A DNA stretch of 64,000 nucleotides from Nectonema munidae (GCA_030549495.1 JAUIRK010000971.1:548501-612500), one strand, 5' to 3'; numbered from the stretch's first letter, positions 1-11,153 are shown. The notes: a model not told the origin generated them from the sequence alone. Numbers and translations: made by a program.

Positions 1-251
1 ATGCTCCTCTTCACCAGCAGACTTATTTATTTTTTCAAGTGTGAGTCGTCATATTTCATTTTTTAGCCATTAAGAAAAATGCACATTTACAAGTTAGGCC
101 TGAAAAGCAATAAAAGAAAAAAATAGTACTTAATTCAAAGACTAACTTATTTGTTCTTTTTAAATGTATTGGCAAAATTTCAAATGACCCAATTTGGGTG
201 CAATATTTTGCAAAAAACGATTCACCGCGGACTCCAGTTTGAAAACCACTG
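1..251 (-). mobile_element. hAT transposon 5' part (ZBED5/FAM200-like), cut by window edge
   Basis: On the minus strand the sequence starts with the hAT-type terminal motif CAGTGGTTTTCAAACTGG (plus 234-251) and runs off the left edge. About 190 bases in there is a start reading MKYDDSHLKK, which parallels MKYGDFLKFGF in the related fragment near 9465 and the start of BED-finger hAT transposases. The leader between terminus and start is also shared with 8903-9450 (the 'gggtcatttg' stretch). Only the terminus, leader and first codons are inside the window. Family assignment is by memory of ZBED5/FAM200 proteins. Confidence 0.7.
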
Positions 252-470
252 AGCTAGAAAGTTGATGCAATCATAATTACAAACAAAGTAATTTGACTTC
301 ATAAAATCTGTGCAGTTGTGGTGGGATTCAGAGCTTACAGTGCAAGTATAATGTCAGGTAATAATGATGGTGTGTTCATTGGACAAAAATTCTTTTATAA
401 AATTATTAAAAAAAAGTTCGCCACCCCTCTCTCAAATTTTGAGGATGTGCACCCCTGCTTTAAACCTAGT
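252..470. repeat. Dispersed repeat flanking hAT ends
   Basis: This stretch recurs, in either orientation, at about 8760-8902, 9120-9280 and 60880-61440. Shared pieces include 'tcattggacaaaaatt', 'gtgcaagt.taatgtcaggtaat' and the lead-in to the CAGTGG terminus. It ends on the minus strand with CAGGGGTGCACATCC (plus 443-457), a terminus-like motif repeated at 3435, 16562 and 61430. It is probably the non-coding end of a non-autonomous hAT family; full boundaries are unresolved. Confidence 0.55.
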
Positions 471-477
471 CAACAGT

Positions 478-1000
478 GAAGTAGTACTAGAATTTGTAGA
501 ATCTATTAACAAATTACACTTTGAGTTTGACAGAACCAAAAAAACTAAAACCAGGACTTGATTTGTTTTTATCCTTTTGTTGTCAATGTTGACAATCTTC
601 CTTCCTATATTCAAAGTGAATTCATTGATCTCACATGTAATTCAACATTAAAACAAAAATTTTTAGATGGAATACCTTTATGCCAATTCTTTACAATACC
701 CAAACATTACTTTAGTTAAAAAAAATTGTACATGTTTGGAAGCACTCGTGTGAAAGAACTTTTTTCAATTATGAAGTTGAATAAGAACTATTTGCGTTCC
801 AGGTTGACAGATGAACATCTGTAGTCATCTTTAAGATTAACAACCGCCAGAACCATAACACCTGCAATCTCTGAAATAATTAAAGAAAGAGATGTCATAA
901 AAGAAAACAAAATAAGCTTTTCATTATCAACTTCATTGAATCTTTCAACCAAAATTTGATCTTTTTTAATTATTAAAATTTTAATGTTTAAAATAAATGT
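478..1000 (+). mobile_element. hAT transposase C-terminal fossil (ZBED5/FAM200-like)
   Basis: The plus strand encodes, with one in-frame stop and loss of surrounding sequence, the C-terminal part of a ZBED5/FAM200-type hAT transposase. Recognisable pieces are QSEFIDLTCNSTLKQKFLDG, then MFGSTRVKELFSIMKLNKNY and LRSRLTDEHL, which is the hAT dimerisation block (usual family text: MFGSTYVCEQTFS-MN--KS-LRSRLTDEHL). The N-terminal and catalytic parts are absent here. A dead fragment. Confidence 0.8.
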
Positions 1001-1573
1001 TCGAGTAGTCTTCAATAATTCACTTATTGGCTCTAAAAATAATTATTGAACAAACATAATCATATAAAAACTCCGCTATTTAAAAATTACCTGAAAAAAA
1101 CTATATATATTTTTTAGTCAATATAAAGCCCTACAACAAATGTTTGGTATGTACAGGTATTTTTCTTGATGATTTGGTTACAAATCTGTAAATTTTGAAA
1201 AAAAGTAGAAAAGAGAAAAAGTTGAGCCTCGAAACTTCTACTATACAATAAAATTATAATTTATAACATTTACTCTATACACACAAATTTTTTACAAAAA
1301 TAACTATTTTTTATTTTGAAAATTAATTTTTTTTTCTGTCATAGACTTTATTGAATGTTTTTAAATTTCAAATAATTTAAATTTTGCAAGTGCTTTTAAA
1401 AAATAATTAATAAATATTTTATCGATCTTGTCGGTTTAAAATTATCGCTGTAACGTATATGGGCTCAATCATATATCGCTCAACAGTGTGTACGCCATGT
1501 TAACTTATTGAAGTGTATCAATGTAATGAAATTAGAGCTTTTATTTTTAGAATTTTGTAATAAAAGCATTGAA
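1001..1573. other. AT-rich spacer downstream of mRpS12
   Basis: No gene or clear repeat is visible. The stretch is A/T-dominated with homopolymer runs. It lies 3' of the mRpS12 stop (that gene reads leftward) and should hold its 3' UTR. Confidence 0.5.
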
Positions 1574-1731
1574 TCAATTTCTCTTTTTGACGTGGGCGCA
1601 ATCGTATTTTCCTCTCACTACCTTCACTTTAATGCCGGGAGTATCCTTGACTCTTCCACCTTCCAACAAGACGATGTTGTGTTCCTGAAGATTGTGACCC
1701 ATTCCAGGCACGTAGGCAATCAACTCTTTGC
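1574..1731 (-). CDS. mRpS12: mRpS12 exon 3
   Basis: Carries [20 protein letters not shown], the most conserved block of S12, and ends VKKRN-TGA. Acceptor TTTAAG|GC. Confidence 0.9.
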
Positions 1732-2762
1732 CTTAAAGTAAAATGAGATTATCTTCAGAATCAAATCTACCATAAAACATATTTAAAAATGGTGAGGGTG
1801 TATCTATCAAAAAATTTATTAAATTTATGCCAATCAAGTTATAGCCCATTTAACATTACGAATCAACGGTAGTTTTGGCTTCGAGTAGGAAAAAAATGTC
1901 TCTAGTAAACTTAGCTAGGTTTAGGTTGGAAAATGAAAGTGTAGAAGTTAAACCTACTTCCTTCGAATAGTTATTTTAAACGTTATCTTTTAAATTACAT
2001 TTTTCCAATCTAAAGATTATTTATAAGGGAAAGAAAGACATTATGGCTTATTTTTATGCATAGCAATTTTTAATAAATCTCCATTTGCACACACCCAAGC
2101 AAGTCTTAATTTGGTTTCTTTTTTCTGGTGTAAAATGGGTTAGTTGAGGGAATTAATTAATCCTTTCAGGCAGTGGTTTTCCAAAATCAATCCTCTGCAT
2201 TTCTTTTTGAAAGATTCTTCATATAACTAAAGAAGACGATTTATATTTCACGGATGACTGGTCACTATAGGTCGCAAATTAGCGCCAATATTTTTATCGA
2301 AAAATTTTTGATTGCTGGCAAATTCCCGATAAATGTTTGGTTAAATCAAGTGTATTAGAGATAAAAATATTATGGGCATTTGTTGCTATTATCATTTTTG
2401 AAATAAAAGTATTTAATTCGTATGTACAACGTATAAGGCTTACTATTCCTTTTGAAAATAAATCATAGATGACGCAAGAAAATAAAGCACCTGTTTTTAT
2501 TACACGAACTTTGACGCAGCGCCTGTTTCCAGAATTAGGCTTTCTAGGCTTCTTGATGACATTGGCGACGACCACAGCTCTGAGGTTGGGTAGTCCTTAA
2601 CGTTTTTGTTAGAAAATGGATGAAAACTTTTGGAAAAGTGAAATAAGATATTGTGAGGTAGGAACCTTGTAAAGGCCTTTTAACATACGCCTTATTAGGC
2701 TTTATCTGTGGACCATGGCGATGATAATAACCCAGAGTAGCCATTTTATTTGAAAGTAACAT
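1574..2762 (-). CDS. mRpS12: Mitochondrial ribosomal protein S12 (uS12m), three exons
   Basis: uS12m sits at the decoding centre of the mitochondrial small ribosomal subunit. Joined exons 2762-2666, 2577-2491 and 1731-1574 give about 113 residues. Exon 1 has [12 protein letters not shown], matching the conserved start of the mature protein (human MATLNQMHRLGP). Exon 2 has [18 protein letters not shown], the hallmark KPNSA-RK loop. Exon 3 has [20 protein letters not shown] and [11 protein letters not shown], then [12 protein letters not shown] before TGA. Introns are 88 and 759 bp with GT/AG ends; phases agree if exon 2 opens after CAGAG. Joining gives one residue more than usual before the GKE motif. 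The chosen start (2762) leaves a very short N-terminus; Met at 2744 or an unseen 5' exon with the targeting peptide is possible. Confidence 0.9.
1861..1975. repeat. Small hairpin-like repeat, copy 1
   Basis: Within mRpS12 intron 2, 'taggtttaggttg' and 'agaagttaaacctact' form arms that can pair (AGGTTTA / TAAACCT) about 30 bases apart. The same arrangement recurs at 16900-16965. Confidence 0.45.
2491..2577 (-). CDS. mRpS12: mRpS12 exon 2
   Basis: Carries the [13 protein letters not shown] signature of S12. Donor reads AAACAG|GTGCTT. Two neighbouring AGs exist at the acceptor; only the second (CAGAG|CT) keeps frame with exon 1. Confidence 0.85.
2666..2762 (-). CDS. mRpS12: mRpS12 exon 1
   Basis: Codes for the conserved HRHGP region and ends ...KRPLQ plus one base, followed by donor GTTCCT. 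An in-frame stop lies about 45 bases upstream of the first Met, so either translation starts here or an acceptor (CTTCAG, upstream) joins an unseen 5' exon. Confidence 0.8.
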
Positions 2763-3097
2763 GTTGCAAGTTGATTTGAAGTCTGAAGTTAGTCATAATC
2801 ACAAAAAAGTAAAACATAATTAGAAAGGTGTGCAAAAATTGTACGTGTTTCAAGGCGCATCTTTGTGAAGTTTGTGATTAGATTAGAAAAACTCATCACG
2901 CCTCCTAAAAACCAAACAAAGAATATAAGAATAAAATTTTGGATTATATAGAGGAGGTGCTATCAAAAGCTGTAAACCTTAAAATCTAAACGGGTAGTTC
3001 TCAAATTTTTCAGGGATAATTAAGCATATATAACTAAATCTATTTCTTGTATGAAATGGATTAATATATGTATATCCAGGCACGTAGGTTACGGGAC

Positions 3098-3460
3098 CGA
3101 CTAGTGATGTACCGATTAGATCGACATGGGTGTTCGCTATTTTTGTTTGATCGGTATCGGCAAATTTTTTATTCTTCACCAATTTTATCAAGCGAACCAA
3201 TAGACAAATTAAAGTTTACACTAGAGCTATAAAGAGTAAAATAATCTTTGAATGTTATGCATAGCTCTTTTTAGATCTAATAGCATTTAAATAAAAGCAG
3301 GCTTTCTGCTCACAATTTCATGTAAAAAATATTCAAAATTCATAAACGTTCACAAATAACGTCAACCAATTTCGCTTCATTTTTGAAGCCTCTTCTTAAC
3401 CTTTGAAAATCTATATTTCTACTTTATAAAATAGCAGGGGCGCACATCTTCAAAATTATT
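3098..3460 (+). repeat. Dispersed repeat with ACTAGTGATGTACCGAT end
   Basis: Begins ACTAGTGATGTACCGAT and includes GATCGGTATCGGCA. The stretch 3110-3400 is matched in reverse orientation by about 17290-17560, and its terminus by 16440-16512 (CTACTAGTGATGGCAACAT on the minus strand). TAGTGATG-type ends with nearby ACCGAT repeats resemble non-autonomous hAT elements; that class call is inference. Confidence 0.5.
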
Positions 3461-3720
3461 GCGGGGGGCGAATTTTTTTTTTCAATTTTCAAAATTACTG
3501 GTTTGGAAATATCGCGAGAGACCAAATATTCAAGCAATCCTTTAAAATAGAGTGTATAGAGCGCATACGTAAATGTATAAGACTACTTTATATTTTTTTT
3601 TACAAAATTGATAAAAATTTAAAAATCATACTTCTAGCGAAAATATTTTAATTACATAACGCATATACACTAGTAAAATTATTGGGGGGGGGGGGGGGCT
3701 AATGTTTGAAAATGTAGGGA
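3434..3720 (+). repeat. CAGGGGCGCACATC-end repeat and G-run
   Basis: CAGGGGCGCACATCTTCAAA at 3434 followed by a G-rich run matches the repeat end seen at 427-457 (minus), 16561 and 61405-61440 (minus). A run of about 17 G lies near 3683. Confidence 0.5.
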
Positions 3721-4299
3721 AAGCATGTATGATTCAGAACAGGGGCAGGAAAATTTATTTTTTTAAAATAACAACTTTCGGCTTTACACATAGTAATTCA
3801 ACATTAATTTTCAATAAGGTTTGAAGTTTATATCTCAAAATTTTCTTAAATTAAAGGGTTTTTACTAGTTCCCTTAAGTTTCTTTTGTAACATTTTAATA
3901 TTTAAGTGATTTTTTTTAATTAAGAATGATTTAGATGCTTTAGAAACTATCAAAAATACAGATTATAAACAAACAAAACTTAACTTACTTATATAATTTG
4001 ATGTTTGAAAAAGGAAAATGACAAGATGTAGATATTTTATTTGATAAAAAAGATTATTTATGATTTCATGCTAAAAAAACAGATTAATGCTTCCATTTCT
4101 GTTGTCTCGAATGAAAAGCTTTTGTTAGCAAGCCAAAATAAAATAAATTTTATTTTTTCACTTTAACTACATTTTTGTCGGACAATGTGCAGTTGCCTGT
4201 AAATCAGCATAGGTGGCTAATGTATGGATGGCGCATTAAACAACCTACAAACTATAACTACATTTTTTCAAAAAATTAATATTTTAAACATTATTCAAA
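3721..4299. other. AT-rich spacer
   Basis: I see no gene, only A/T-rich sequence and short homopolymers. Confidence 0.4.
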
Positions 4300-6135
4300 A
4301 ATAAAAAATTAAACTAGAGTGGATGTTTTAATAATATATTTCAAAATCAGTTAAGCTGAAATTAAAAAATAAGTTTCGTTGGCATATATAAATAATATTT
4401 TTCAAAAGATTTGTTTAATAAAATGTAAGATTATTTTCCCAAAAATATTAAAATATATTTTTATATCAAATTAGCTATGCCCCTTTCATTTCTAGACTCA
4501 GTTTTTGCAAATAAAGTCTAAAAATATCATTCAAATTTGTGATTTACGTCTTAAAATTGTCTCAAAAATTATTCATTCAAAAAAATCTATGTTTGTATAT
4601 CAAATCAGAAATTACTGTAAAAAATATGTGAAAGGGCTAAACAAATTAGTGATGTATATTTGAAAATTATTAATATATATTTTAAATAAAATACATTTTT
4701 TATACTAAATTGAAAAAACTAATTTAATTTCTCGACTTTTTTTTGCAAATAGAATACAGCATTGTGTGGAATTATTAAATAAATTTGTCATTTCTGAAAA
4801 TATCAAAGTCTCATTATAGATTAGTTTTATAATTAAATTAAAATTTTCTTTTGAATTGGTTTTTTATTATTGCTTTTTATATATTTATAAAATATAAAGA
4901 ATATTTCTTTAGAGTTTCAAACTCACAAAGATTTTATAACTATAATTTCATTTTTAAAAGCCTCTAGTCGATAAAAGATCGTTATCAAAATTTTAATTGA
5001 AGCCGAAATTTTCTGTGAAAATATCCTTCAAATTAAAATAATTTTTTATACTAAATCAAATAGAAAAAATGAATATCATGAATGATTTCATGAGGAAGAT
5101 AACTTTTTAGAAGAATTGGTTAACAAATATTCAGAGTGAATGTCTGTTCATGTGACAATAATACAACACATGCTAATGATAAAAAAGCTTGAGATCATCA
5201 AGAAGATTCTTTATAGGAAGTTTCTGAGGTCGGGTAAATTCTCTTTTAAATAAATCGAACACAGGTTTGAAATATTTCGAGTAAAACTACAAAAGCTGGT
5301 TTATTAAAAAAATTAAGAAAATATTTAAGAAAAAAATGATGCAAGTAGAATTTATTTTGAAGTTTATATATTTAAGATTGATTGATTTTTTTTCATTATA
5401 ATTGAACCTCAATTAAATTTTCGCCAAGTTGTAACTAAATTTAGACTACTTGAAAATAGATATATCTCTGTTAAAAACTTTTTATAAGTATTTCACTAAA
5501 AAATTTAATTTTTATGAGATGTCATATTTAAGTTATTTTTTTGACAGGTTTGAAAATTTCCATTAAAAAAATATCATCACTAAATTGAGCATATTAGAAA
5601 ATAAGTATATATGCGTGGAAAACTTTTTATAAATGTCCCCACAAAAATTTTAATTTTGACATGAGCTGCCAAATTTAAATAATTTTTTGACATGTTTGAT
5701 TAATTTTTATTAAAAATAAACAAACGGAAGAACAATGACAATTGTTGCTTCATGTAATAGAAGATCATCATCGAACCTATCTAAATTGCAAAAAGACAAC
5801 GTTGATTGTTCAACGTAAAAATCTAATTATAATTTAAATGTCAAAATACTTATTTAAATTATTTTTTTATTTTTCAGAAAATCTTGTACATAATTGAGCT
5901 ACTTCTGAACTTTATTTTTTTCATCAAAATTTTTATTATATTTATTTTTAAAATCATAAGGAACATTTTTATAAGGTGTTCCAATAAAAATTTATGAGCT
6001 GTCCTATTTAAATTATTTTTTGATAGATTTTCATATAAAATAAACATCACCCTTAGATACAGCAAATCTGAAATATATAGATATCACAAAATATATGTAT
6101 AAAATCTAAGAAGAGCAGGGGGTAAAAGGCGGTTC
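4300..6135 (+). repeat. Tandem-repeat-bearing dispersed element, copy 1 (diverged)
   Basis: The order of parts parallels 46900-49870. First come loose copies of a unit built round 'atatttttatat.aaat..g.', '..catttct.gactca' and 'tcaaatttg.g.ttac' (4440-4900). Then comes 'gatcatcaagaagattcttta' (5191), matching 48911. Last is a second unit with 'aaaactttttat', 'gagctgc.aaattta' and 'ttttttgaca.gtttga' (5470-6060). The end 'agcagggggtaaaaggcg' (6114) matches the region near 49845. No coding capacity. Confidence 0.65.
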
Positions 6136-7197
6136 CCGATTCACCTGACCGTATAATTTTTCCCCAGCAATAATAATGTTACAAGAGGGCAAAGAACATA
6201 AGTTGGGTGAAATTTTTTAAAACTGAAGTAGAAGTTGGATGGAAAACTTTTGGTCCGAATAAATAGTCTAGGGTTCATAAAACACACAAAATCATAATTT
6301 GAAACCAACAATAATAAAATGAAGTTTTTGTTCTTATATTTTTCTTTACAATTTTCCAAAACTTGAAATTTCTTTAATTTAATTGAAATCAAGAGTTTAA
6401 TTCCTATTCTTTGACTTGTTAAAAATTTATAACTGAAAAAATTTCCTAGCAAAGATAAGTCGTGTCAAACATACATAGAATTTTTAAAGTAAATGAAGTT
6501 ATTTTAGTATATTGATAAAAATGAATCAAATACGCTGTAAAAAGTTGGTTTTCATCAGAGAATCACATTGAAAGTCAATGATTTCCAGCTGAAAACTTCA
6601 TAAGTAGAATTAATAAATTGAAAACCAAGTTTTAAAACATTGAATATGTTGTTAAAAATATTCAGCGGACTACATTTTATCTCTTGACGGGCAAAGTGCC
6701 GTGTGCTGGTAGTATGTTTGACATGCGTGGCTTACAGAAATCTCAGCAGACGGAAACTATCTTTATAATGCCATAGATTTGCACCACAACACAACATATA
6801 TGTTACCTCATTTACATAACAGCATCTAAACATCACTTATACTTGTTAAAATACACAACATCCAGTTCCATCTTTAAAACAATTGAATAAGACTTCTCTT
6901 AAAGATCTATCTTTCTAACAGTATACCTGATCTGGGAAATTTGCCTTGTAATGCTTGTACATTTTTTTGCAATATGGTTCATAACACCTTTATACTAGAC
7001 TTTATTTTTTTCCAAATTTTTCTTCTTTCTTTACCTAATAGACAATATTAAGAATAAAAAAACTGTATGCCTGATTTGTCACGAGAATTAAGATTAAAAT
7101 TTCATACTCAGTATTTGGAATACTTTATAATTCATAGAACTATTCGGGATTGGAAACATTATAGATTATGTTTGTTAAAATTAAAAATATAATAAAA
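6136..7197. other. Spacer, nothing firm
   Basis: No gene recognised. A Cys-containing stretch near 6930-6990 (plus, reads LGNLPCNACTFFCN) hints at a decayed element but cannot be assigned. Confidence 0.35.
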
Positions 7198-7278
7198 GGA
7201 TAAAGAACTAATAGTATCTACATAGGATAAAGAACTAATAGTATCTACATAGGATAAAGAACTAATAGTATCTACATA
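7198..7278 (+). repeat. 27-bp tandem repeat, three copies
   Basis: Three identical 27-base units, each beginning GGATAAAGAACTAATAG. Perfect identity points to recent slippage or unequal exchange. Confidence 0.95.
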
Positions 7279-7560
7279 TCAAAACATTAAATTGATGGTA
7301 AATAATAATCTAGACAAAAGTAGTCGACTTGAAATTATTAAATTTTAATTTCGAATCTTATTCAACTAAATTTCTCAAGGCGAGACTTGACCAACTCGAA
7401 AGTCACGTGTTAGAGTAGTAATTAAATGCCTATGTTTTACAAGCTTGTAGTTTATAATTTCGTTAATGTTGAAAATAAATTTACTTTTGCATTTATAAAT
7501 TTTTTATAATTTTGGAGACACCACATACTTGAAAATTACAAGTTAAAAAGAGAAAAATCG

Positions 7561-8667
7561 TCATGCTGATTTATTAGTGACAGAGTCCAATAAACAAGAT
7601 GAAGGGTCATTTGCATCATGAGCGTTCGTAGGTTCTTTTATAATGGGAATACCAGATGAACTATTTTCTATAACAGCTATGCAGAGCCAATTTGACAAGA
7701 AGTTGGTATTAAAAACTTTAATTACACCAATCTTATCACACGTAGCAAGTAAAGTTGCGTGAATATTCCAGCTCAATTTTTCCACGTTGGAACAATCATG
7801 CAGAGATTCTTTTTGAAAACTATAAGAAGCTTTGTTGAATTCAGCAACCCCATTATTGCCTATAATTTTCTCCGTAGAGTTATCTCCAAAAATCGCATTC
7901 GATTCCACCTTGATTGTAATGATTATTAACGCCAAATCGGTAGCCACAGCCAACAAATGGTAGGATTTCCCAACACTAGGAGCAAAAGCCAGGTCATTAA
8001 CTTTAGAAGTGATGTTAAATTTATTCATTATTTCTATCCATTTTCTAGTAGACGTGCAGTATTCATATATTTTTAAAGAGTCTGGATTTTCGTTGGAAAT
8101 AGTGTGATCATTGCATCCAACAGCTATAAGAGGCGCTAAAATTTTAAGAGTGCTCCAGGATAAACAACTGCAAGCAAATTTCACAAGTATTTCGTGTTGT
8201 AATGTCCAGTGACTTAAATTTATTGGATCTGGAGCGTTATATATACGCAACATTTCATCAGCTGAACAAGAAGCAAGTAAGAGACCAAGGTGCTTAGGAG
8301 CAAAAGAAACATCAGTAACTGACCCACGACTGTCGGCCAAATTACTCTTCTTTATCCAGTCTTTTTTGCTTTTGAATCTTGAACTGTCAATATCCTTGCC
8401 AACTTCTTCCCAGATACAGACAGTCCTGTCGAAAGAACAAGAAGCAATTAAGGAACCGAATTCCGGGTGAGACCAACAGAGCCTCCAAACAGGCCCATTA
8501 TGAGTTTTCCATTGATTACAAATCAACCATTCATCATTTTCGCTTTTGTTCCACACAGAAATAGTATGATCGATGGAACACACTGCCATCCTATCTCCAT
8601 AAAAGTTATACGCAATGTCATTTATCAAATCTTTGTGTTGGCAAAAGAGTGTTTTGTAGTCAAACAT
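7561..8667 (-). CDS. SEH1: Nucleoporin SEH1 (WD40; Nup107-160 and GATOR2 subunit)
   Basis: SEH1 is a WD40 beta-propeller of the nuclear pore Y-complex and of the GATOR2 complex that signals amino acids to TORC1. The 368-residue frame is complete and near the usual 360. It reads HKDLINDIAYNFYGDRMAVC near the start, then WKTHNGPVWRLCWSHPEFG (about 53-71), SCSFDRTVCIWEE (about 76-88), DSRGSVTDVSFAPKHLGLLL and LSHWTLQHEI, each close to animal SEH1. Later blades include APSVGKSYHLLAVAT and a final WNIHATLLATCDKIGVIKV. The C-terminal tail is low in similarity, as usual. No intron interrupts it. An AATAAA falls inside the last codons, four codons before the stop; whether it is used is unknown. SEC13 is the nearest alternative but fits less well. 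Confidence 0.96.
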   Translation of the reverse strand: MFDYKTLFCQHKDLINDIAYNFYGDRMAVCSIDHTISVWNKSENDEWLICNQWKTHNGPVWRLCWSHPEFGSLIASCSFDRTVCIWEEVGKDIDSSRFKSKKDWIKKSNLADSRGSVTDVSFAPKHLGLLLASCSADEMLRIYNAPDPINLSHWTLQHEILVKFACSCLSWSTLKILAPLIAVGCNDHTISNENPDSLKIYEYCTSTRKWIEIMNKFNITSKVNDLAFAPSVGKSYHLLAVATDLALIIITIKVESNAIFGDNSTEKIIGNNGVAEFNKASYSFQKESLHDCSNVEKLSWNIHATLLATCDKIGVIKVFNTNFLSNWLCIAVIENSSSGIPIIKEPTNAHDANDPSSCLLDSVTNKSA

Positions 8668-8760
8668 GATAAATGTATTTTTTATCTAGAAAAGTAAATC
8701 AATTTAATACCAATAAGAAAAATGAAACATTAAAACTTTGATTTGCTTTAATAAAGCTTT
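8668..8760. promoter_or_regulatory. Probable SEH1 upstream region
   Basis: About 90-200 AT-rich bases separate the SEH1 start from the next repeat (8760 onward). No TATA box or known motif stands out; the role is inferred from position. Confidence 0.3.
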
Positions 8761-9420
8761 AATTTTGCATTCAATGAACACACCATCATTATTACCCAAC
8801 AACTGTAAGCTTAAATTCCACCATAACTGAGGATGACTACATGGATTTTATCAAGTCAAATTACCTTGTTTGTAATTGTCCCTACAGCACTACCTTCTAG
8901 CTCAGTGGTTTTTAAACTGGAGTTCGCAGTGCCCCAGGGGATCGCGCAGTTACATGGGAATCGAGAAGCGGTCAATGAGTGGATCGTTTTGTGCAATATA
9001 TTGCACCCATATTGGGTCATTTGCGATTTTTGCCAATATATGCGCGCATCTTCAAAATTTTGGGGAGGAAGACAACCCTTTTTTTTTTTTAATAATTTAA
9101 AAATTTTTTTTGTAAAATAATTTTTGTCCAATGAATACACTTTCATTATTATCCGACATTATATTTGCACTGTAAACTCCCAATCCCACCATAACTGCGG
9201 ATGACATCATGGATTTTATCAAGTCAAAATATGTTGTTTGTAATTCTGATTGCATCACTACCTTCTAGCTTAATGTTTCTCACATTCAAGTCTGCGGTCC
9301 CTTACAATGAGTGGATCGTTTTACGAGACATATTGCATCCATGTTGGGTCATTTGCGATTTTTGCCAATGAGTCACATTTAAAAGAATGAATAATTTAGT
9401 CTTTGAAATGAGGGCTATTT
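8760..9420 (+). repeat. Repeat duplicated in tandem at about 370 bp, with hAT terminus
   Basis: 8775-8920 and 9130-9290 share 'caatgaa.acac..tcattatta.cc', 'ccaccataactg.ggatgac', 'catggattttatcaagtcaaa' and 'cactaccttctagct'. The first copy leads into CAGTGGTTTTTAAACTGG (8903-8920), the second into a degraded version (TAATGTTTCTCACATTC, 9274). Both continue with 'aatgagtggatcgtttt' and 'ttgggtcatttgcgatttttgcca'. One duplication event of a transposon end plus its neighbour fits; double insertion is an alternative. Confidence 0.7.
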
Positions 9421-9670
9421 TTTTTATATTACTTTTCAGGCCTGATTTTTTTTAATGGCTTAAAAATGAAATATGGCGACTTCTTGAAATTTGGTTTTAC
9501 TGCATTTACGTCTCGGGAAGAGTGCCCAAGTGTCTTTTGTGTTCTAAAGTGTTAGTAATCACTTTTCTAAAGCCTGGCAAATGAAGCACTCGAGTTCAGT
9601 AAACAAAACTGCTAATTATTTTAAACGTCAAACTGAACAATTGCATAAATTCAGGTTTTATAACATAGGA
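8903..9670 (+). mobile_element. hAT transposon 5' part with BED-finger start (ZBED5-like)
   Basis: Starts with CAGTGGTTTTTAAACTGG. At 9464-9670 the plus strand reads MKYGDFLKFGFTAFTSREEC, then with a frame change SKAWQMKHSSSVNKTANYFK. This is the N-terminal BED zinc-finger region of ZBED5-type hAT transposases (KYGF--------P-CV-C---L---K-S-L-RHL---H----NK---YF). One finger Cys is not where expected and the rest of the enzyme is missing. Confidence 0.7.
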
Positions 9671-11100
9671 ATGTTTTGCAAAATAAACTAATTGTCAAAC
9701 AAACTAAATATCTAACCAACTTGCAAATATGTAACTAAATAAATTTAACTTTTCTATTTTTTAAGCATTATTTTTTCCCGTTGTAAAAATTTTGTCTTGG
9801 ACAATTAGTTAGGACATGACAGTTAATTCTTGGATTCTGCGAGGCAGGCAAATCGATATAAAAGAGGATTGTTCTTACAGCATGTTTGAAGCAAGCAAAC
9901 TTTGTTTTAAAGGTGGGAGCAGGCATTAAAAAGTTTTGGAGTGATTATCTCAAAAGTTGTTTTTGTTAAAAATGAAAATACAATAACTTCTGTTTCCTAT
10001 CATTCATGCTTCTTCTAGCAGAATAAATTCAGGGGAAATACAGTAAATGCAATGTCGACTTCAATTAAACTGTTTCAGGCTTTCTCAGATGAAAGTTACA
10101 AATATCTTTTATATATCATTATTACTTTTAACTTTTTGCTGTAGACTTAACTCCTACGGAAATTTAAAACCAGTGTTCATTTTAATCTTGATATTTTTAG
10201 TTGTTTCTACTTAGCACGGAATTTTAGCTCTCAATTGCTTATTTTCATTATCTAAAAAATGAAAATAAGAAAATGTTGAATTATTCAAATCATTTAAAAA
10301 AAGTCACAATCCTTTCTTCCCCCTCCATTCATGGAATTTACGCATCTGGATTATGCCTATATTTAAATCATACTACACACATCGTGCAAATTAGTAATGT
10401 AATTGTGCGTAAAGGTTATTCCATTAAATTATATGGTGCAATTACCAATAAAATTAATGCCCTAAAATCAGTAATAAATAATTAAGTATAAATAGAATAA
10501 ATTTAAAATTATCGAACCTTAAAAGAAGCACTAAATTGTACCTGAAAACAGTCAATATTCTTTTTGATAATTTAAATTTCATTGTAAATTTTTAATCTTA
10601 ATTAAGAATTCCTTTTTTTTAAATGTGATAATTGTCCAAGGTAAATAGTGTGGCATTTATCTTTAAAGTTCATTACCTCTTTTAGGACAAGTGTAACACC
10701 TGTGTCCCATAAAATGAAAATCGTCTGCTTTATATGTGTTACTTGAAATAGAGGCTTCGTCTTCAAAATTAGATTGTTGTTCAAAGAGTTAAGAAGCACA
10801 CACATATGTTGTTTTCATAATTATCAAAAAACTCAAATGCTAAAACTACCTTTCATATATCTAAAATAGTGAATGAGTATGAAAAAGCTAGAAAAATTAA
10901 AAAATTCTTTTATATAATTTTAAAAATAGATAGGATATGAAAATTATGATATCTAAGATCATGTATTAATTGCCAGTTCTGATGGTTTTTAAGAAGAGTG
11001 TATCTCTAGTGCGATCACATGAAATACTTTCATTCTTTCTTAGTAATTAGTTTGTCTGAAAAAACAGCTCGAGATCATTTTCTTCGAAATCACGACAACA
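9671..11100. other. AT-rich spacer with a weak MITE
   Basis: Mostly featureless. Around 10672-10790 'cattacctcttttaggacaagtgtaaca..tgtgtccca' followed by 'aaaatcgtctgctttat' resembles a decayed member of the TTAA palindromic family described at 55045, without clean ends. Confidence 0.35.
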
Positions 11101-11153
11101 GAATAAAAAGAAGCAGAATCAATATCAGTAGGGATAAGGACTAGAAAATGAAA

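Noticed and set aside
3683-3699. G run as a quadruplex-type regulatory site
   Set aside because: Similar G or C runs at 15147, 46554 and 61402 track transposon ends, so slippage in repeats is a simpler reading.
6900-7170. Possible Penelope or GIY-YIG remnant
   Set aside because: A few Cys pairs only; no consistent motif order.
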